From Halarcobacter sp. (GTDB lineage Bacteria > Campylobacterota > Campylobacteria > Campylobacterales > Arcobacteraceae), in contig NZ_OY781470.1 of NCBI RefSeq assembly GCF_963676935.1, forward strand, positions 1,398,680-1,462,679: a stretch of 64,000 nt of DNA. The letters run 5' to 3'. This document shows, one piece after another, positions 44,479 through 53,388 of the stretch. Below the pieces are notes generated by a model. It saw only the letters and a list, made by a program, of their open reading frames with translations, was not told where the DNA came from and did not search any database. The translations under genes and the position numbers were made by a program. Each line of letters starts with the position of its first letter. Position 1 is the stretch's first letter.

Positions 44479-46712
44479 TAGAAAGATGACCCCAGTGCAA
44501 ATTCAAATGATGATGTATCATCAGTAGGTTCATCATCAATAGGTTGAGCAAAAATCAATTGTAATGGACCAAATGGTGATTTCCATTCAAAAACAGCACC
44601 AACACTTGATCTTTTAATATCTGTAAATGAATTTTGACCAATCATCCCATAATCATAAAAAACTCCCCATCTCATATCTGTTAAATCAGCAAATGGGAAA
44701 CTTAACTCCAATGAGTTTGCAAACATTTTCTTGTATGGTTCTTCAATTAATGGATCTTGAGGACCAAATGCACTAGATTTAAATCCTCTTAAAGTTTTTG
44801 TTCCACCTAAATATAAAGAATCCCCTTGATTAATTCTTCCTCTATCAAGAAGGACATTTATTTGACTTCTATATCTAAAAATCCAATCTAAATCATATAA
44901 ATCAGTTAAAGAATAAAAATATTTAAAGTATGTTTTACTTTTAATATATTTAGAATCACCACCAACTCCTGCATATTGTAATGATGTACCAGCTTTCATA
45001 CCATACCTTGGTAAATAATAATCATCTGTATTGTTAAATGATAAATATGGAATTATAGAACTTGATGTATAATCTTGATCCACAGCTTGTGTACCTGTAT
45101 AATTTAAAGAATATTCATAATCCTCTTTAATAAAATCTAATTGGTATTTAACTCCAGCATAAAGATTTCTCATAATAGCTCGTCCAACACCAATAGACAT
45201 ACCTTTTGTTTTCTTGGTTAAATCATAGTATGATTTATCATACTCATCTTCAACATTGTATAAGTTAAAACTACCTGAAAACTTACTATCACGAATTGAA
45301 GGGTTATCAAAAGACAAATTAAATTTTGTTTCAACAGCTGACAAATCTGCTGTTAAAGTTGCTGCAATTCCTGAACCAAAAAGATTCTTTTCTTTAATTG
45401 AAGCATTAAACATTAATTTATCATAAGAACCATAACCTCCACCTAAAATAATATTCCCAGTTGGCGCTTCTTTTACTTTAACTACTAAATCCATTTTATC
45501 TTTAGTAATTCTTTTTTGTTCAATTCTTACATCATCAAAATAACCTGTTCTAGCTAATTTATTTCTTGACTCTTTAAAATCTGTCATAGAAAATAAATCA
45601 CCAGGTGCTAAATAGATATTTCTTCTAATAACTCTATCTAAAGTTCTACTATTTCCTGTGATTTTAACATCTCTAATATATACTTTTTCTCCAGGTACCG
45701 CTCTATATACAATATCTACTGTGCCATTTTTTTCATCTTTTTTAATATCATAAGTTACATTTGCAAAAGCATATCCTAAATCTGCAATTTTAGTTTTTAT
45801 AAATTCAGCATCTTTTCTAAGCTTTTTAATATTAAATACTCTATCTTCTTTTAATTTTAATTCATTATAAAAGAACTTAGGTTTAACAAGTTCAGATTGT
45901 ATATAAATTTTAATTTTATTTGTATAGTATTGTTTACCTTCTTCAATATAAAAATCTAAGTCAGCTTGATTTGATGCAAAATCAACTTCTAAGAAAGGAT
46001 TTTCAACTTTTGCATCAATATAACCATTTTCAAAATATAATTCTTGAATTCTTTTTCCATCATATTTTAACTGGTCAGCTTTTAACTCTCCATCATTTTG
46101 TGTTATAAACCAAGAGGCAAACTCTTCTTCTTTATTTGCAGTTACTCTTTCAAAATCTCCATTATCTAAATCTTCGGCACCAAAATAGTTAACTTTTTTA
46201 ATAACAATTTCATCACCTTTATTTATATTAAAAGTGATAGAAACAGCATTTTCATTTAAATTCTCAACTTCAACTTCAACTACTGAATTAATGTATCCTT
46301 CTTTTTCTAACTCTCTTAGTAATTCTTCTTTTGCTTTTTTTACCTTTTCAGTTGAATACATTGTACCCTTACTAAGACCAATTTGTTTTTTTAAACCTTC
46401 TAAATCTTTATCCCTAGTTTTATATCCAAGAATATCTACATTAGCAACTGAAGGTTTTTCTTTAAAGAAAAACTTTAATACTCCATTATCATTTTGTACT
46501 GAAATATCTTCAAAATATCCATATTTATAAAAATCTTTTACAGCTTGATTTATTTTCACTAAACTTAATTCCTCGTCTTCATTAAGACTAAAAGTTTCTT
46601 TTGCAACAGTAGGAGAGATCTTTGTTAAATTAATATACTCTACAGACTTAATTCCTTCAGCATTTAAAAGTGATGCGAAGGCTATTGATAATAAGATACT
46701 CTTTTTTTTCAC
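44478..46712 (-). CDS. bamA: Outer-membrane protein assembly factor BamA
   Basis: BamA inserts beta-barrel proteins into the outer membrane. The 744-residue precursor has a signal peptide (KKKSILLSIAFASLLNAEGI), five POTRA domains (about residues 20-410), and a C-terminal barrel with GSYDKLMFNASIKEKNLFGS, GGTKTLRGFKSSAFG (the VRGF/LRGF motif) and the C-terminal Phe of FEFALGSSF. It is the first gene of the bamA-mqnC-M16-gltX-like-yggT-slt run and is divergent from tyrA. Confidence 0.96.
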   Translation of the reverse strand: MKKKSILLSIAFASLLNAEGIKSVEYINLTKISPTVAKETFSLNEDEELSLVKINQAVKDFYKYGYFEDISVQNDNGVLKFFFKEKPSVANVDILGYKTRDKDLEGLKKQIGLSKGTMYSTEKVKKAKEELLRELEKEGYINSVVEVEVENLNENAVSITFNINKGDEIVIKKVNYFGAEDLDNGDFERVTANKEEEFASWFITQNDGELKADQLKYDGKRIQELYFENGYIDAKVENPFLEVDFASNQADLDFYIEEGKQYYTNKIKIYIQSELVKPKFFYNELKLKEDRVFNIKKLRKDAEFIKTKIADLGYAFANVTYDIKKDEKNGTVDIVYRAVPGEKVYIRDVKITGNSRTLDRVIRRNIYLAPGDLFSMTDFKESRNKLARTGYFDDVRIEQKRITKDKMDLVVKVKEAPTGNIILGGGYGSYDKLMFNASIKEKNLFGSGIAATLTADLSAVETKFNLSFDNPSIRDSKFSGSFNLYNVEDEYDKSYYDLTKKTKGMSIGVGRAIMRNLYAGVKYQLDFIKEDYEYSLNYTGTQAVDQDYTSSSIIPYLSFNNTDDYYLPRYGMKAGTSLQYAGVGGDSKYIKSKTYFKYFYSLTDLYDLDWIFRYRSQINVLLDRGRINQGDSLYLGGTKTLRGFKSSAFGPQDPLIEEPYKKMFANSLELSFPFADLTDMRWGVFYDYGMIGQNSFTDIKRSSVGAVFEWKSPFGPLQLIFAQPIDDEPTDDTSSFEFALGSSF

Positions 46713-46819
46713 AGTAATCCTTAAACTTATTATTTCAAACGTAGAATATATCTAAATAAACTTTATAGGATGGTTAAGATATAATCACCTTTTAAAACAA
46801 AATTGTAAAGGTTATAAAA

Positions 46820-47650
46820 TTGAATATAGGTATTATTGGATTAGGTCTAATGGGAGGTTCATTAGCAAAAGCATTGAAAAAATATTTTATTGCAAAAAAA
46901 ATATATGGCTATGCAAGAAGTGATAAATCAAAAAAAGAGATTGAAGAATTAAATTTAGTTGATGAATTAGTTGATATTGAAACTTTAAAAAAAGAGTGTG
47001 ATTTAATCATACTAGCAATCCCTGTTGATAATATTATCTCTTTTCTTCCTGAGTTAGAAGATATTAATAAAAATACTACAATAATGGACTTAGGTTCAAC
47101 TAAAGAGTTTATTATTGAAAATATTCCGTCATCTATAAGAAAAAATTTTATTGCTGCACACCCTATGACAGGAACTGAAAAATCAGGACCTAAAGCAGCT
47201 ATTGATGACTTATATGAGGGAAAAACTGTTGTACTTTGTAATCTAGAAGATAATGACAATCTTCACGTAAATAGGGCATTTAGACTTTTTCAAGAAATAG
47301 GAATGAGAATTGTAGTTATGGATGCAAATGAACATGATGTTCATGCTTGTTATATGTCTCATCTTCCCCATGCAATATCTTTTTCATTGGCTAATACAGT
47401 TATGGATTGTGAAGATCCAAAATCTATTATTGCATTAGCTGCAGGTGGATTTAAAGATATGAGTAGGGTTGCAAAATCAAGTCCAGATATGTGGACAGAT
47501 ATTTTTAAACAAAATAAAAAAAATCTTTTAAACTCAATGGAAAAATTTGAAAACCATATGAAAGAAGTAAGAATTATGATTGAAAATGAAAGATATGAAG
47601 ATTTAAAAAAATGGATGAAAAAAGCTAATTCTTTACATGAGATACTTTAA
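46820..47650 (+). CDS. tyrA: Prephenate dehydrogenase
   Basis: TyrA oxidatively decarboxylates prephenate to 4-hydroxyphenylpyruvate for tyrosine. The 276 residues start at a TTG (AAAGG upstream) with the NAD-binding IGIIGLGLMGGSLAKAL; AAHPMTGTEKSGP and SHLPHAISFSLAN follow. It is a stand-alone monofunctional dehydrogenase without a chorismate mutase domain. It is convergent with folP with no gap. Confidence 0.94.
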   Translation: MNIGIIGLGLMGGSLAKALKKYFIAKKIYGYARSDKSKKEIEELNLVDELVDIETLKKECDLIILAIPVDNIISFLPELEDINKNTTIMDLGSTKEFIIENIPSSIRKNFIAAHPMTGTEKSGPKAAIDDLYEGKTVVLCNLEDNDNLHVNRAFRLFQEIGMRIVVMDANEHDVHACYMSHLPHAISFSLANTVMDCEDPKSIIALAAGGFKDMSRVAKSSPDMWTDIFKQNKKNLLNSMEKFENHMKEVRIMIENERYEDLKKWMKKANSLHEIL

Positions 47651-48460
47651 CTAAAGTATCTCAGTACTATTTATTGCTTCTTGTAGTTTTATTGCTTGAT
47701 AATGTTCTTTTACATCATGACATCTAATAATTGAAGCCCCATTATTTATAGATTCTAAATGAATTGCTAATGTTCCAGGCAATCTCTCTTCTACAGAAGA
47801 AGAAACAACCATATCAATCATAGATTTTCTACTTGCTCCAATAAGTAACTCATACCCAAAATGTTTAAAATATTCTAAATTTTTTAATAATAAAAGATTA
47901 TGGTGTAAGTTTTTACCAAAACCAATCCCTACATCTAAAACTATATCATCAATACCAAAACTTTTTGCTTTTGATACTCTTTGCTCAAAAAATTCATCAA
48001 CTTCTTTAACTACATTTTCATAAGTAGGGTTTTCTTGCATCTGTTTTGGATTACTTTGCATATGCATAATAATAACTTGCGCATTATATTGAGCACTTAT
48101 TCTACAAACTTCATCATTTTCAAGTCCAGTAATATCATTAACTATTTTAAATCCACAATCAAGTGCATACTTTAAAACTTCTGGTTCATAAGAATCAAGT
48201 GAAAATATAGCTTTTTCAAAAAGTTTTTGTTTATATATTAAATCTAAAATTGGTTTTAATCTTCTTAATTCTTCTTCTTTACTAACAACTTCACTTCCAG
48301 GACGACTAGATACTCCACCTAAGTCAATAATATCTGCACCTTCAGATATTAATTTTTCTATATGTTTTATTGCATTTTCATTTTGAAATCTACTTTTATA
48401 AAAAAATGAGTCTTCATTTGCATTTACAACACCCATAATTTTTGTTTTAAATGTTTGCAT
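47651..48460 (-). CDS. folP: Dihydropteroate synthase
   Basis: FolP joins pABA to the pterin pyrophosphate in folate synthesis, the sulfonamide target. The 269 residues begin QTFKTKIMGVVNANEDSFF (the family N-P-D-S-F motif appears as NANEDSF), with IDLGGVSSRPGS, IVNDITGLEN and LDVGIGFGKNLHHN. The Asn-Ala-Asn variant of the first signature is slightly unusual. It is followed by holB, hobA, lysC and rppH upstream in transcription order, matching H. pylori order as I recall it. Confidence 0.93.
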   Translation of the reverse strand: MQTFKTKIMGVVNANEDSFFYKSRFQNENAIKHIEKLISEGADIIDLGGVSSRPGSEVVSKEEELRRLKPILDLIYKQKLFEKAIFSLDSYEPEVLKYALDCGFKIVNDITGLENDEVCRISAQYNAQVIIMHMQSNPKQMQENPTYENVVKEVDEFFEQRVSKAKSFGIDDIVLDVGIGFGKNLHHNLLLLKNLEYFKHFGYELLIGASRKSMIDMVVSSSVEERLPGTLAIHLESINNGASIIRCHDVKEHYQAIKLQEAINSTEIL

Positions 48461-49093
48461 CTATAACCTTTTTTTTCTATTTAACAACATTAGTAAAACT
48501 GAAGTAAGTATATTAATTGGCCTAGAGTTTAACTCTAGAAGTTTTATTGATTTAGAAAAGAGTTCAAGCTCTTTTTGATTTAAGTCAATCTTTTTTGAAT
48601 TTATCTTGAACATTATTGATTCAATTAAGATTTTCGCATCATTTTTAGTGATTCTTTGATTCTCTTTTAAAAAGGTATACACATCTTTTAAATCAAAATT
48701 AACAATATCTAAATCTATTTCATTTCTAATAGATGTTGATTTATAAAACTTGTGAGGAATTCTTGAAAAAATTGTAGGAAGAATTGAAGATTTAGAATTT
48801 GTAATAATAATAAATACAATATTTCTAGGAGGCTCTTCTAAAACTTTTAATAGTGAATTTTGAGCTTCACTTCTAAAAGATTTACCAACTAAAAATATAT
48901 ATTTTTTTTCATTTGATGAAATATAGGCTTCTTTTACTGCTGCATGAGCTTGTGCTAAAAGGAATTCATCTTTTTGTTCATTTCTAATTATTCTAATATT
49001 ATGTTTTGAATAATGAGGTAAAAGAGAATTTAAAGTTTCATCTAAATCACTAACTATTAAAATATGTGATGAATCAATCTTTCTATCTATCAT
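48461..49093 (-). CDS. holB: DNA polymerase III delta' subunit
   Basis: Delta' is the stator of the clamp loader. The 210-residue protein is short, typical of Campylobacterota, with the AAA+ core motifs KKYIFLVGKSFRSEAQNSLL, LEEPPRNIVFIIITNSKSS and ILPTIFSRIPHKFYK. The Walker A P-loop is absent, as expected for delta'. It lies between hobA (replication initiation) and folP; the cluster mixes replication with folate and lysine genes as in H. pylori. Confidence 0.88.
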   Translation of the reverse strand: MIDRKIDSSHILIVSDLDETLNSLLPHYSKHNIRIIRNEQKDEFLLAQAHAAVKEAYISSNEKKYIFLVGKSFRSEAQNSLLKVLEEPPRNIVFIIITNSKSSILPTIFSRIPHKFYKSTSIRNEIDLDIVNFDLKDVYTFLKENQRITKNDAKILIESIMFKINSKKIDLNQKELELFSKSIKLLELNSRPINILTSVLLMLLNRKKRL

Positions 49094-49113
49094 AAAATAG
49101 TTCTTTTTGCTTT

Positions 49114-49665
49114 TTAATTTTCAACATTAATTTCTGCAAATAATGCTGCACTTAAAGTTTTATCATATAGCCTATACATTTGTAAAAGTTTCATATCTAG
49201 TGCTTCATCTTTAGTTCTTAAATTAAATGCATCTTGAATCTCTTCATCAAACATCCAAAGAAAAGAGTTTTTAGTAAATTTTGGTAAAGTTGCTCTAACA
49301 TCATTACTTTTACCAATATACCAAAAACAATATCCATTTGGAAAAGAGATATTTAACATATCTTTTATAAAACTAATATCATCTTCTGTTTTTAAATCAT
49401 CTAAATCTTTATAGAATGATTTAAAATTATAGAAAGGTAAAAAAGGTCTATTTTGCTTATGCGAATTTAAATTCGTTAATATATATTTTAAAAACCAATC
49501 TCTTTCACTATCTGTAATAATTAAAACAGAACAACCTTTTTCAAAAATGTTAATTATTGATTTTGAAACTAAAGGTACCCATTCATATTTTTTTTCTTCA
49601 AGCCAAGGGGAGATAAGTCTATCTTCCCTTATAGTATCAACAGTCCAGTTTAAAAACTCTTGCAC
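49114..49665 (-). CDS. hobA: DnaA-binding replication initiation factor HobA
   Basis: HobA, known from H. pylori, organises DnaA at the origin and is specific to Campylobacterota. The 183 residues match it in length, fold-like pattern and key segments (EFLNWTVDTIREDRLISPWL, SVLIITDSERDWFLKYIL, LPFYNFKSF). It is flanked by lysC and holB in the same order as H. pylori. The next gene upstream, lysC, ends 9 bases before its start. Confidence 0.9.
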   Translation of the reverse strand: MQEFLNWTVDTIREDRLISPWLEEKKYEWVPLVSKSIINIFEKGCSVLIITDSERDWFLKYILTNLNSHKQNRPFLPFYNFKSFYKDLDDLKTEDDISFIKDMLNISFPNGYCFWYIGKSNDVRATLPKFTKNSFLWMFDEEIQDAFNLRTKDEALDMKLLQMYRLYDKTLSAALFAEINVEN

Positions 49666-49674
49666 TAGAAATAC

Positions 49675-50886
49675 CTACTTATCTAAGTTATATGCATCGT
49701 GAAGTGATCTAACAGCTAACTCTGCATATTTTTCTTCAATAATCATTGAAATCTTTATCTCACTTGTAGAAATTATTCTTATATTAATATTTTCTTTAGC
49801 TAAAGCACTAAATGCTTTTGAAGCTACACCGGTATGAGACTTCATACCAACCCCAACAATAGATACTTTACAAATAGTATCATTATAATCTATTTTGGCA
49901 GCTTCTTCTTTAAATGTAGCCATCACATTTTTACAAATTTCCCAATCAGTTCTTGGAATTGTAAAATCTAAATCCGTTTTACCATCAGCACCTCTTGTTT
50001 GTACAATCATATCTACATTTATATTTGCATCTGCAAGCGCTGTAAAAATTGATGAAGCGATTCCTGGTCTATCGATAACTCCATACATTCCAACTCTAAT
50101 TTGATTCCTATCTAATGCAATACCACTTACAACAGGTTTTTCCATAATATTTTCTTCCTTAGTTATTAGCGTACCTTCAACTTCTGGCGTAAAGCTGCTT
50201 CTTGATACTAAATTTACATTTAATTTTTTCGCCATTTCTACAGATCTATTTTGTAAAACTTTTGCTCCTAAACTAGCAAGCTCTAACATCTCATCATAAG
50301 AAATTTTATCAAGCTTTTTAGCTTTAGGCTCAATTCTTGGATCTGTAGTATATATACCATCAACATCTGTATAAATTTCACAAACATCAGCTTCTATTGC
50401 ACCTGCAATAGCAACTGCAGTCAAATCTGAACCACCTCTACCTAAAGTAGAAACTCTATTTGTATTTTCTGTTACACCTTGAAAACCAGCAACGATGATA
50501 ATTTTACCCTCGCTAATAGCATTTTTCATATTTGTTGTATCTATTGATTCTATTCTAGCTTTTGTATGTGCATTATCTGTTACAATTCCAGCTTCTCGTC
50601 CACTCATTGAAGTAGTTTTATAACCCTGTTCATTTAAAGCAATAGAAAGTAGGGCAGATGTAACTCTCTCACCTGAGCTTAATAACATATCAATTTCAGA
50701 TGGATTAGGATTTTTTGAAAAACTCTCTGCATACTCTATAAGTTTATTTGTCTCACCACTCATAGCAGACACAACTGCAATTACATCATGTCCTTCATTT
50801 TTTATTTGTTTAATAATTTCAGCAACATTTTGTATTCTTTCAAGTGTGCCGACACTTGTTCCACCAAATTTTAAAACTTTTAACAT
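49675..50886 (-). CDS. lysC: Aspartate kinase
   Basis: LysC phosphorylates aspartate, the start of lysine, methionine and threonine synthesis. The 403 residues have the catalytic KFGGTSVGTLER, STLGRGGSDLTAVAIA and two C-terminal ACT domains (VGMYGVIDRPGIAS, GVGMKSHTGVASKAF) that bind feedback inhibitors. Regulation by lysine or threonine is expected from the ACT pair. It ends 9 bases before hobA and starts 4 bases after rppH. Confidence 0.96.
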   Translation of the reverse strand: MLKVLKFGGTSVGTLERIQNVAEIIKQIKNEGHDVIAVVSAMSGETNKLIEYAESFSKNPNPSEIDMLLSSGERVTSALLSIALNEQGYKTTSMSGREAGIVTDNAHTKARIESIDTTNMKNAISEGKIIIVAGFQGVTENTNRVSTLGRGGSDLTAVAIAGAIEADVCEIYTDVDGIYTTDPRIEPKAKKLDKISYDEMLELASLGAKVLQNRSVEMAKKLNVNLVSRSSFTPEVEGTLITKEENIMEKPVVSGIALDRNQIRVGMYGVIDRPGIASSIFTALADANINVDMIVQTRGADGKTDLDFTIPRTDWEICKNVMATFKEEAAKIDYNDTICKVSIVGVGMKSHTGVASKAFSALAKENINIRIISTSEIKISMIIEEKYAELAVRSLHDAYNLDK

Positions 50887-50890
50887 CTTT

Positions 50891-51385
50891 TTAAATATAA
50901 CCTTCTTTTTTAAAATATTTCAATACTTGCTTATATACTGTTCTTTTAAAAAAAGTAATATAATCATATATTTTATTTGTTGGTACAAATTTATATTCAC
51001 TAAATTCTGGAATTTCAGTGTTAATATTTATTTTTGCACCTTTTTTTAATTTAACCAAATAATACTTTTGTATCTGTCCATCAAATGGATACATTTTTTT
51101 TGCAATAGATGGGGGGAAGTCGTAACTAACCCATTTAGGATACTCAGCAATAATCTCTATCTCTCTAGTACCAATCTCTTCTTCTAACTCTCTAAAAAGT
51201 GCTTGTCTAGAGTTTTCTCCTTCATCAATTCCACCTTGTGGAAATTGCCAAGCATTCTCCACATCTGTTCTTGATGCAATAAAAACTTCACATTTTTCAG
51301 GATATTTAGCTGATAATACAATTGCTGCGACATTTGGTCGATAATTCTTATCTTTTTCTAGTTCTTCGTTTTTTTTATCAGTCAT
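50891..51385 (-). CDS. rppH: RNA pyrophosphohydrolase
   Basis: RppH removes pyrophosphate from the 5' end of mRNA and so triggers decay. The 164 residues contain a complete Nudix box (from GGIDEGENSRQALFREL to the EEEIG that follows it) and WQFPQGGID. It is the first gene of rppH-lysC-hobA-holB-folP. It is divergent from hemW with a 55-base gap. Confidence 0.93.
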   Translation of the reverse strand: MTDKKNEELEKDKNYRPNVAAIVLSAKYPEKCEVFIASRTDVENAWQFPQGGIDEGENSRQALFRELEEEIGTREIEIIAEYPKWVSYDFPPSIAKKMYPFDGQIQKYYLVKLKKGAKININTEIPEFSEYKFVPTNKIYDYITFFKRTVYKQVLKYFKKEGYI

Positions 51386-51440
51386 AAATAATAATTCCCT
51401 TATAATTAGCCAAAAATTATAATAAAATTAGGATTAAAAA

Positions 51441-52508
51441 TTGCTTTTATATATACATATTCCATTTTGTGACAGTAAATGTCATTATTGCGCTTTTAAC
51501 TCATATACAGATAGATTTCATCTAAAAAATGAGTATATGAAAGCTTTGAAAAAACAACTAAAAATGGAATTAGAAAGAAATCTAAAAACTTCAGATAAAC
51601 TTGAAACAGTCTTTATTGGTGGAGGAACTCCAAGTACAATAAAAGTTGAAGAGTATATTGAAGTATTTGAAATATTAGAAAATTTTATAGATAAAAACAC
51701 TGAAATAACTACAGAGTGCAATCCAAATTCTGCAACAATAAAATGGCTTCAAGGGATGAAAGGTTTAGGAGTAAACAGAATAAGTTTCGGAATACAAAGT
51801 TTTGATGATAAAAAACTAAATTTTCTTAATCGTGCACACAATAGTAAAGGGGCTATAAAAGCTATACAAAATGCAAAATGTATAGGTTTTAATAGTATTA
51901 ATTGTGATATAATTTACGGAGTTGAGGGAGATAGCTTTGAATCAATAAAAAATGATTTTGATACACTAAAAAGCTTAGAAATACAACATATAAGTGCTTA
52001 CTCATTAACACTTGAAGAGGGTACTAAATTTTTCAATAAAAGTGAAGTTAAAATTGATGATGAAGAGTTATCTTATAAGTTTTTCAAATATTTAAAAGAA
52101 CTTGGATTTAATCAATATGAAATATCAAACTTTGCATTAAATGATAAATATGAATCAAAACATAACTATGGATATTGGCAACATAAAAATTATTTGGGTG
52201 TAGGTGCAGGTGCAGTTGGTTTTATAAAAAATAAAAGGTTTTATACAAAAAAGGGCTTAGAAGAGTATATACAAAATCCAATTGAATATGAAGATATAGA
52301 AGAATTAAATGAAGAAGATATAATAGTAGAAAAAGTTTTGCTGGGCTTGAGGTGTAAAAATGGCTTTGATTCTACAATTATAAATAAAATACAAAATACT
52401 AAAGTTGATGAGTTAGTATCACTTAAAAAACTAACAAAAAAAGAGAACAAAATATATAACAACAACTATCTATTAGCAGATGAACTTGCTCTTTATATAT
52501 TAGAGTAA
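51441..52508 (+). CDS. hemW: Radical SAM heme chaperone HemW
   Basis: HemW is a HemN-like radical SAM protein that inserts heme into respiratory enzymes and has no coproporphyrinogen oxidase activity. The 355 residues begin LLYIHIPFCDSKCHYCAF with the CxxxCxxC motif ending in AF rather than the CxC of HemN. ETVFIGGGTPSTI and the HNYGYWQHKNYLGVGAGAV segment mark HemW. The start is TTG 51441, preceded by AGGA. It is followed by prmC after 46 bases. Confidence 0.93.
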   Translation: MLLYIHIPFCDSKCHYCAFNSYTDRFHLKNEYMKALKKQLKMELERNLKTSDKLETVFIGGGTPSTIKVEEYIEVFEILENFIDKNTEITTECNPNSATIKWLQGMKGLGVNRISFGIQSFDDKKLNFLNRAHNSKGAIKAIQNAKCIGFNSINCDIIYGVEGDSFESIKNDFDTLKSLEIQHISAYSLTLEEGTKFFNKSEVKIDDEELSYKFFKYLKELGFNQYEISNFALNDKYESKHNYGYWQHKNYLGVGAGAVGFIKNKRFYTKKGLEEYIQNPIEYEDIEELNEEDIIVEKVLLGLRCKNGFDSTIINKIQNTKVDELVSLKKLTKKENKIYNNNYLLADELALYILE

Positions 52509-52554
52509 AGATAGTTTTAAATATAATATATACTATTAAAAGGTAAAATCATTC

Positions 52555-53379
52555 ATGACAATAAAAGAAACTGTTAGAAAATATTCACAAAAATTAAAAT
52601 ATGTTACACATATTCCTGCAAAAGAAATTGAAATTTTAATCTGCCATTTATTAGATAAAAATAATATCTGGTTACATATAAATTATAATTCAACATTTGA
52701 AAAAGAAAAAGAATTAGAGAAGCTTGTTAATAAGAGAGCTACAAATTATCCTCTTGAATATATCATTAACAAAGCATCATTTTATGGTGAGTCTTTTATA
52801 ACAAAAGAGGGTGTTTTAATCCCTAGACCAGAAACAGAACTTTTAGTTGATAACGCAATAGAGATTTTAAAAAATAGAAATTGTAAAACAAAAGTTCTTG
52901 AAATTGGTACAGGATCAGGAATAATCTCAGTTATGTTAGCTTTATTAATTGAAGATATTGAGATAATTGCAGTTGATATCAATCAAAAAGCATTAGATTT
53001 AGCAAAACAAAATGCTATAAAACATAAAGTTAGTAATAAAATAGATTTTAGGTATAGTAATTTATATGAAAATGTAAACGAAGATGATATATTTATGACT
53101 ATTTCAAATCCACCCTATATTGCAAATGACTACAAACTTCCAGAAAATGTAAAGTTTGAACCATCAAATGCATTATTCGGAGGGAATATTGGTGATGAAC
53201 TTTTAAAAGATATAATTGATTCTACATATAAAAGAGATATTAAATATCTCTTATGTGAAATGGGTTATGATCAAAAACAACCTTTAGAAAACTATTTTAA
53301 ATCTTTTGATATAAAAAACTATGAGTTTTATAAAGATTATGAAAAGTTTGATAGAGGATTTACAATACAATTTAATTAA
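52555..53379 (+). CDS. prmC: Peptide chain release factor glutamine methyltransferase
   Basis: PrmC methylates the GGQ glutamine of release factors RF1 and RF2. The 274 residues contain an N-terminal helical domain, the SAM motif VLEIGTGSGIISVMLAL and the substrate-binding MTISNPPYIANDY. It starts with ATG 52555 and ends 9 bases before the peptidase gene, probably in one unit with it. Confidence 0.95.
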   Translation: MTIKETVRKYSQKLKYVTHIPAKEIEILICHLLDKNNIWLHINYNSTFEKEKELEKLVNKRATNYPLEYIINKASFYGESFITKEGVLIPRPETELLVDNAIEILKNRNCKTKVLEIGTGSGIISVMLALLIEDIEIIAVDINQKALDLAKQNAIKHKVSNKIDFRYSNLYENVNEDDIFMTISNPPYIANDYKLPENVKFEPSNALFGGNIGDELLKDIIDSTYKRDIKYLLCEMGYDQKQPLENYFKSFDIKNYEFYKDYEKFDRGFTIQFN

Positions 53380-53388
53380 GGAGTAAAA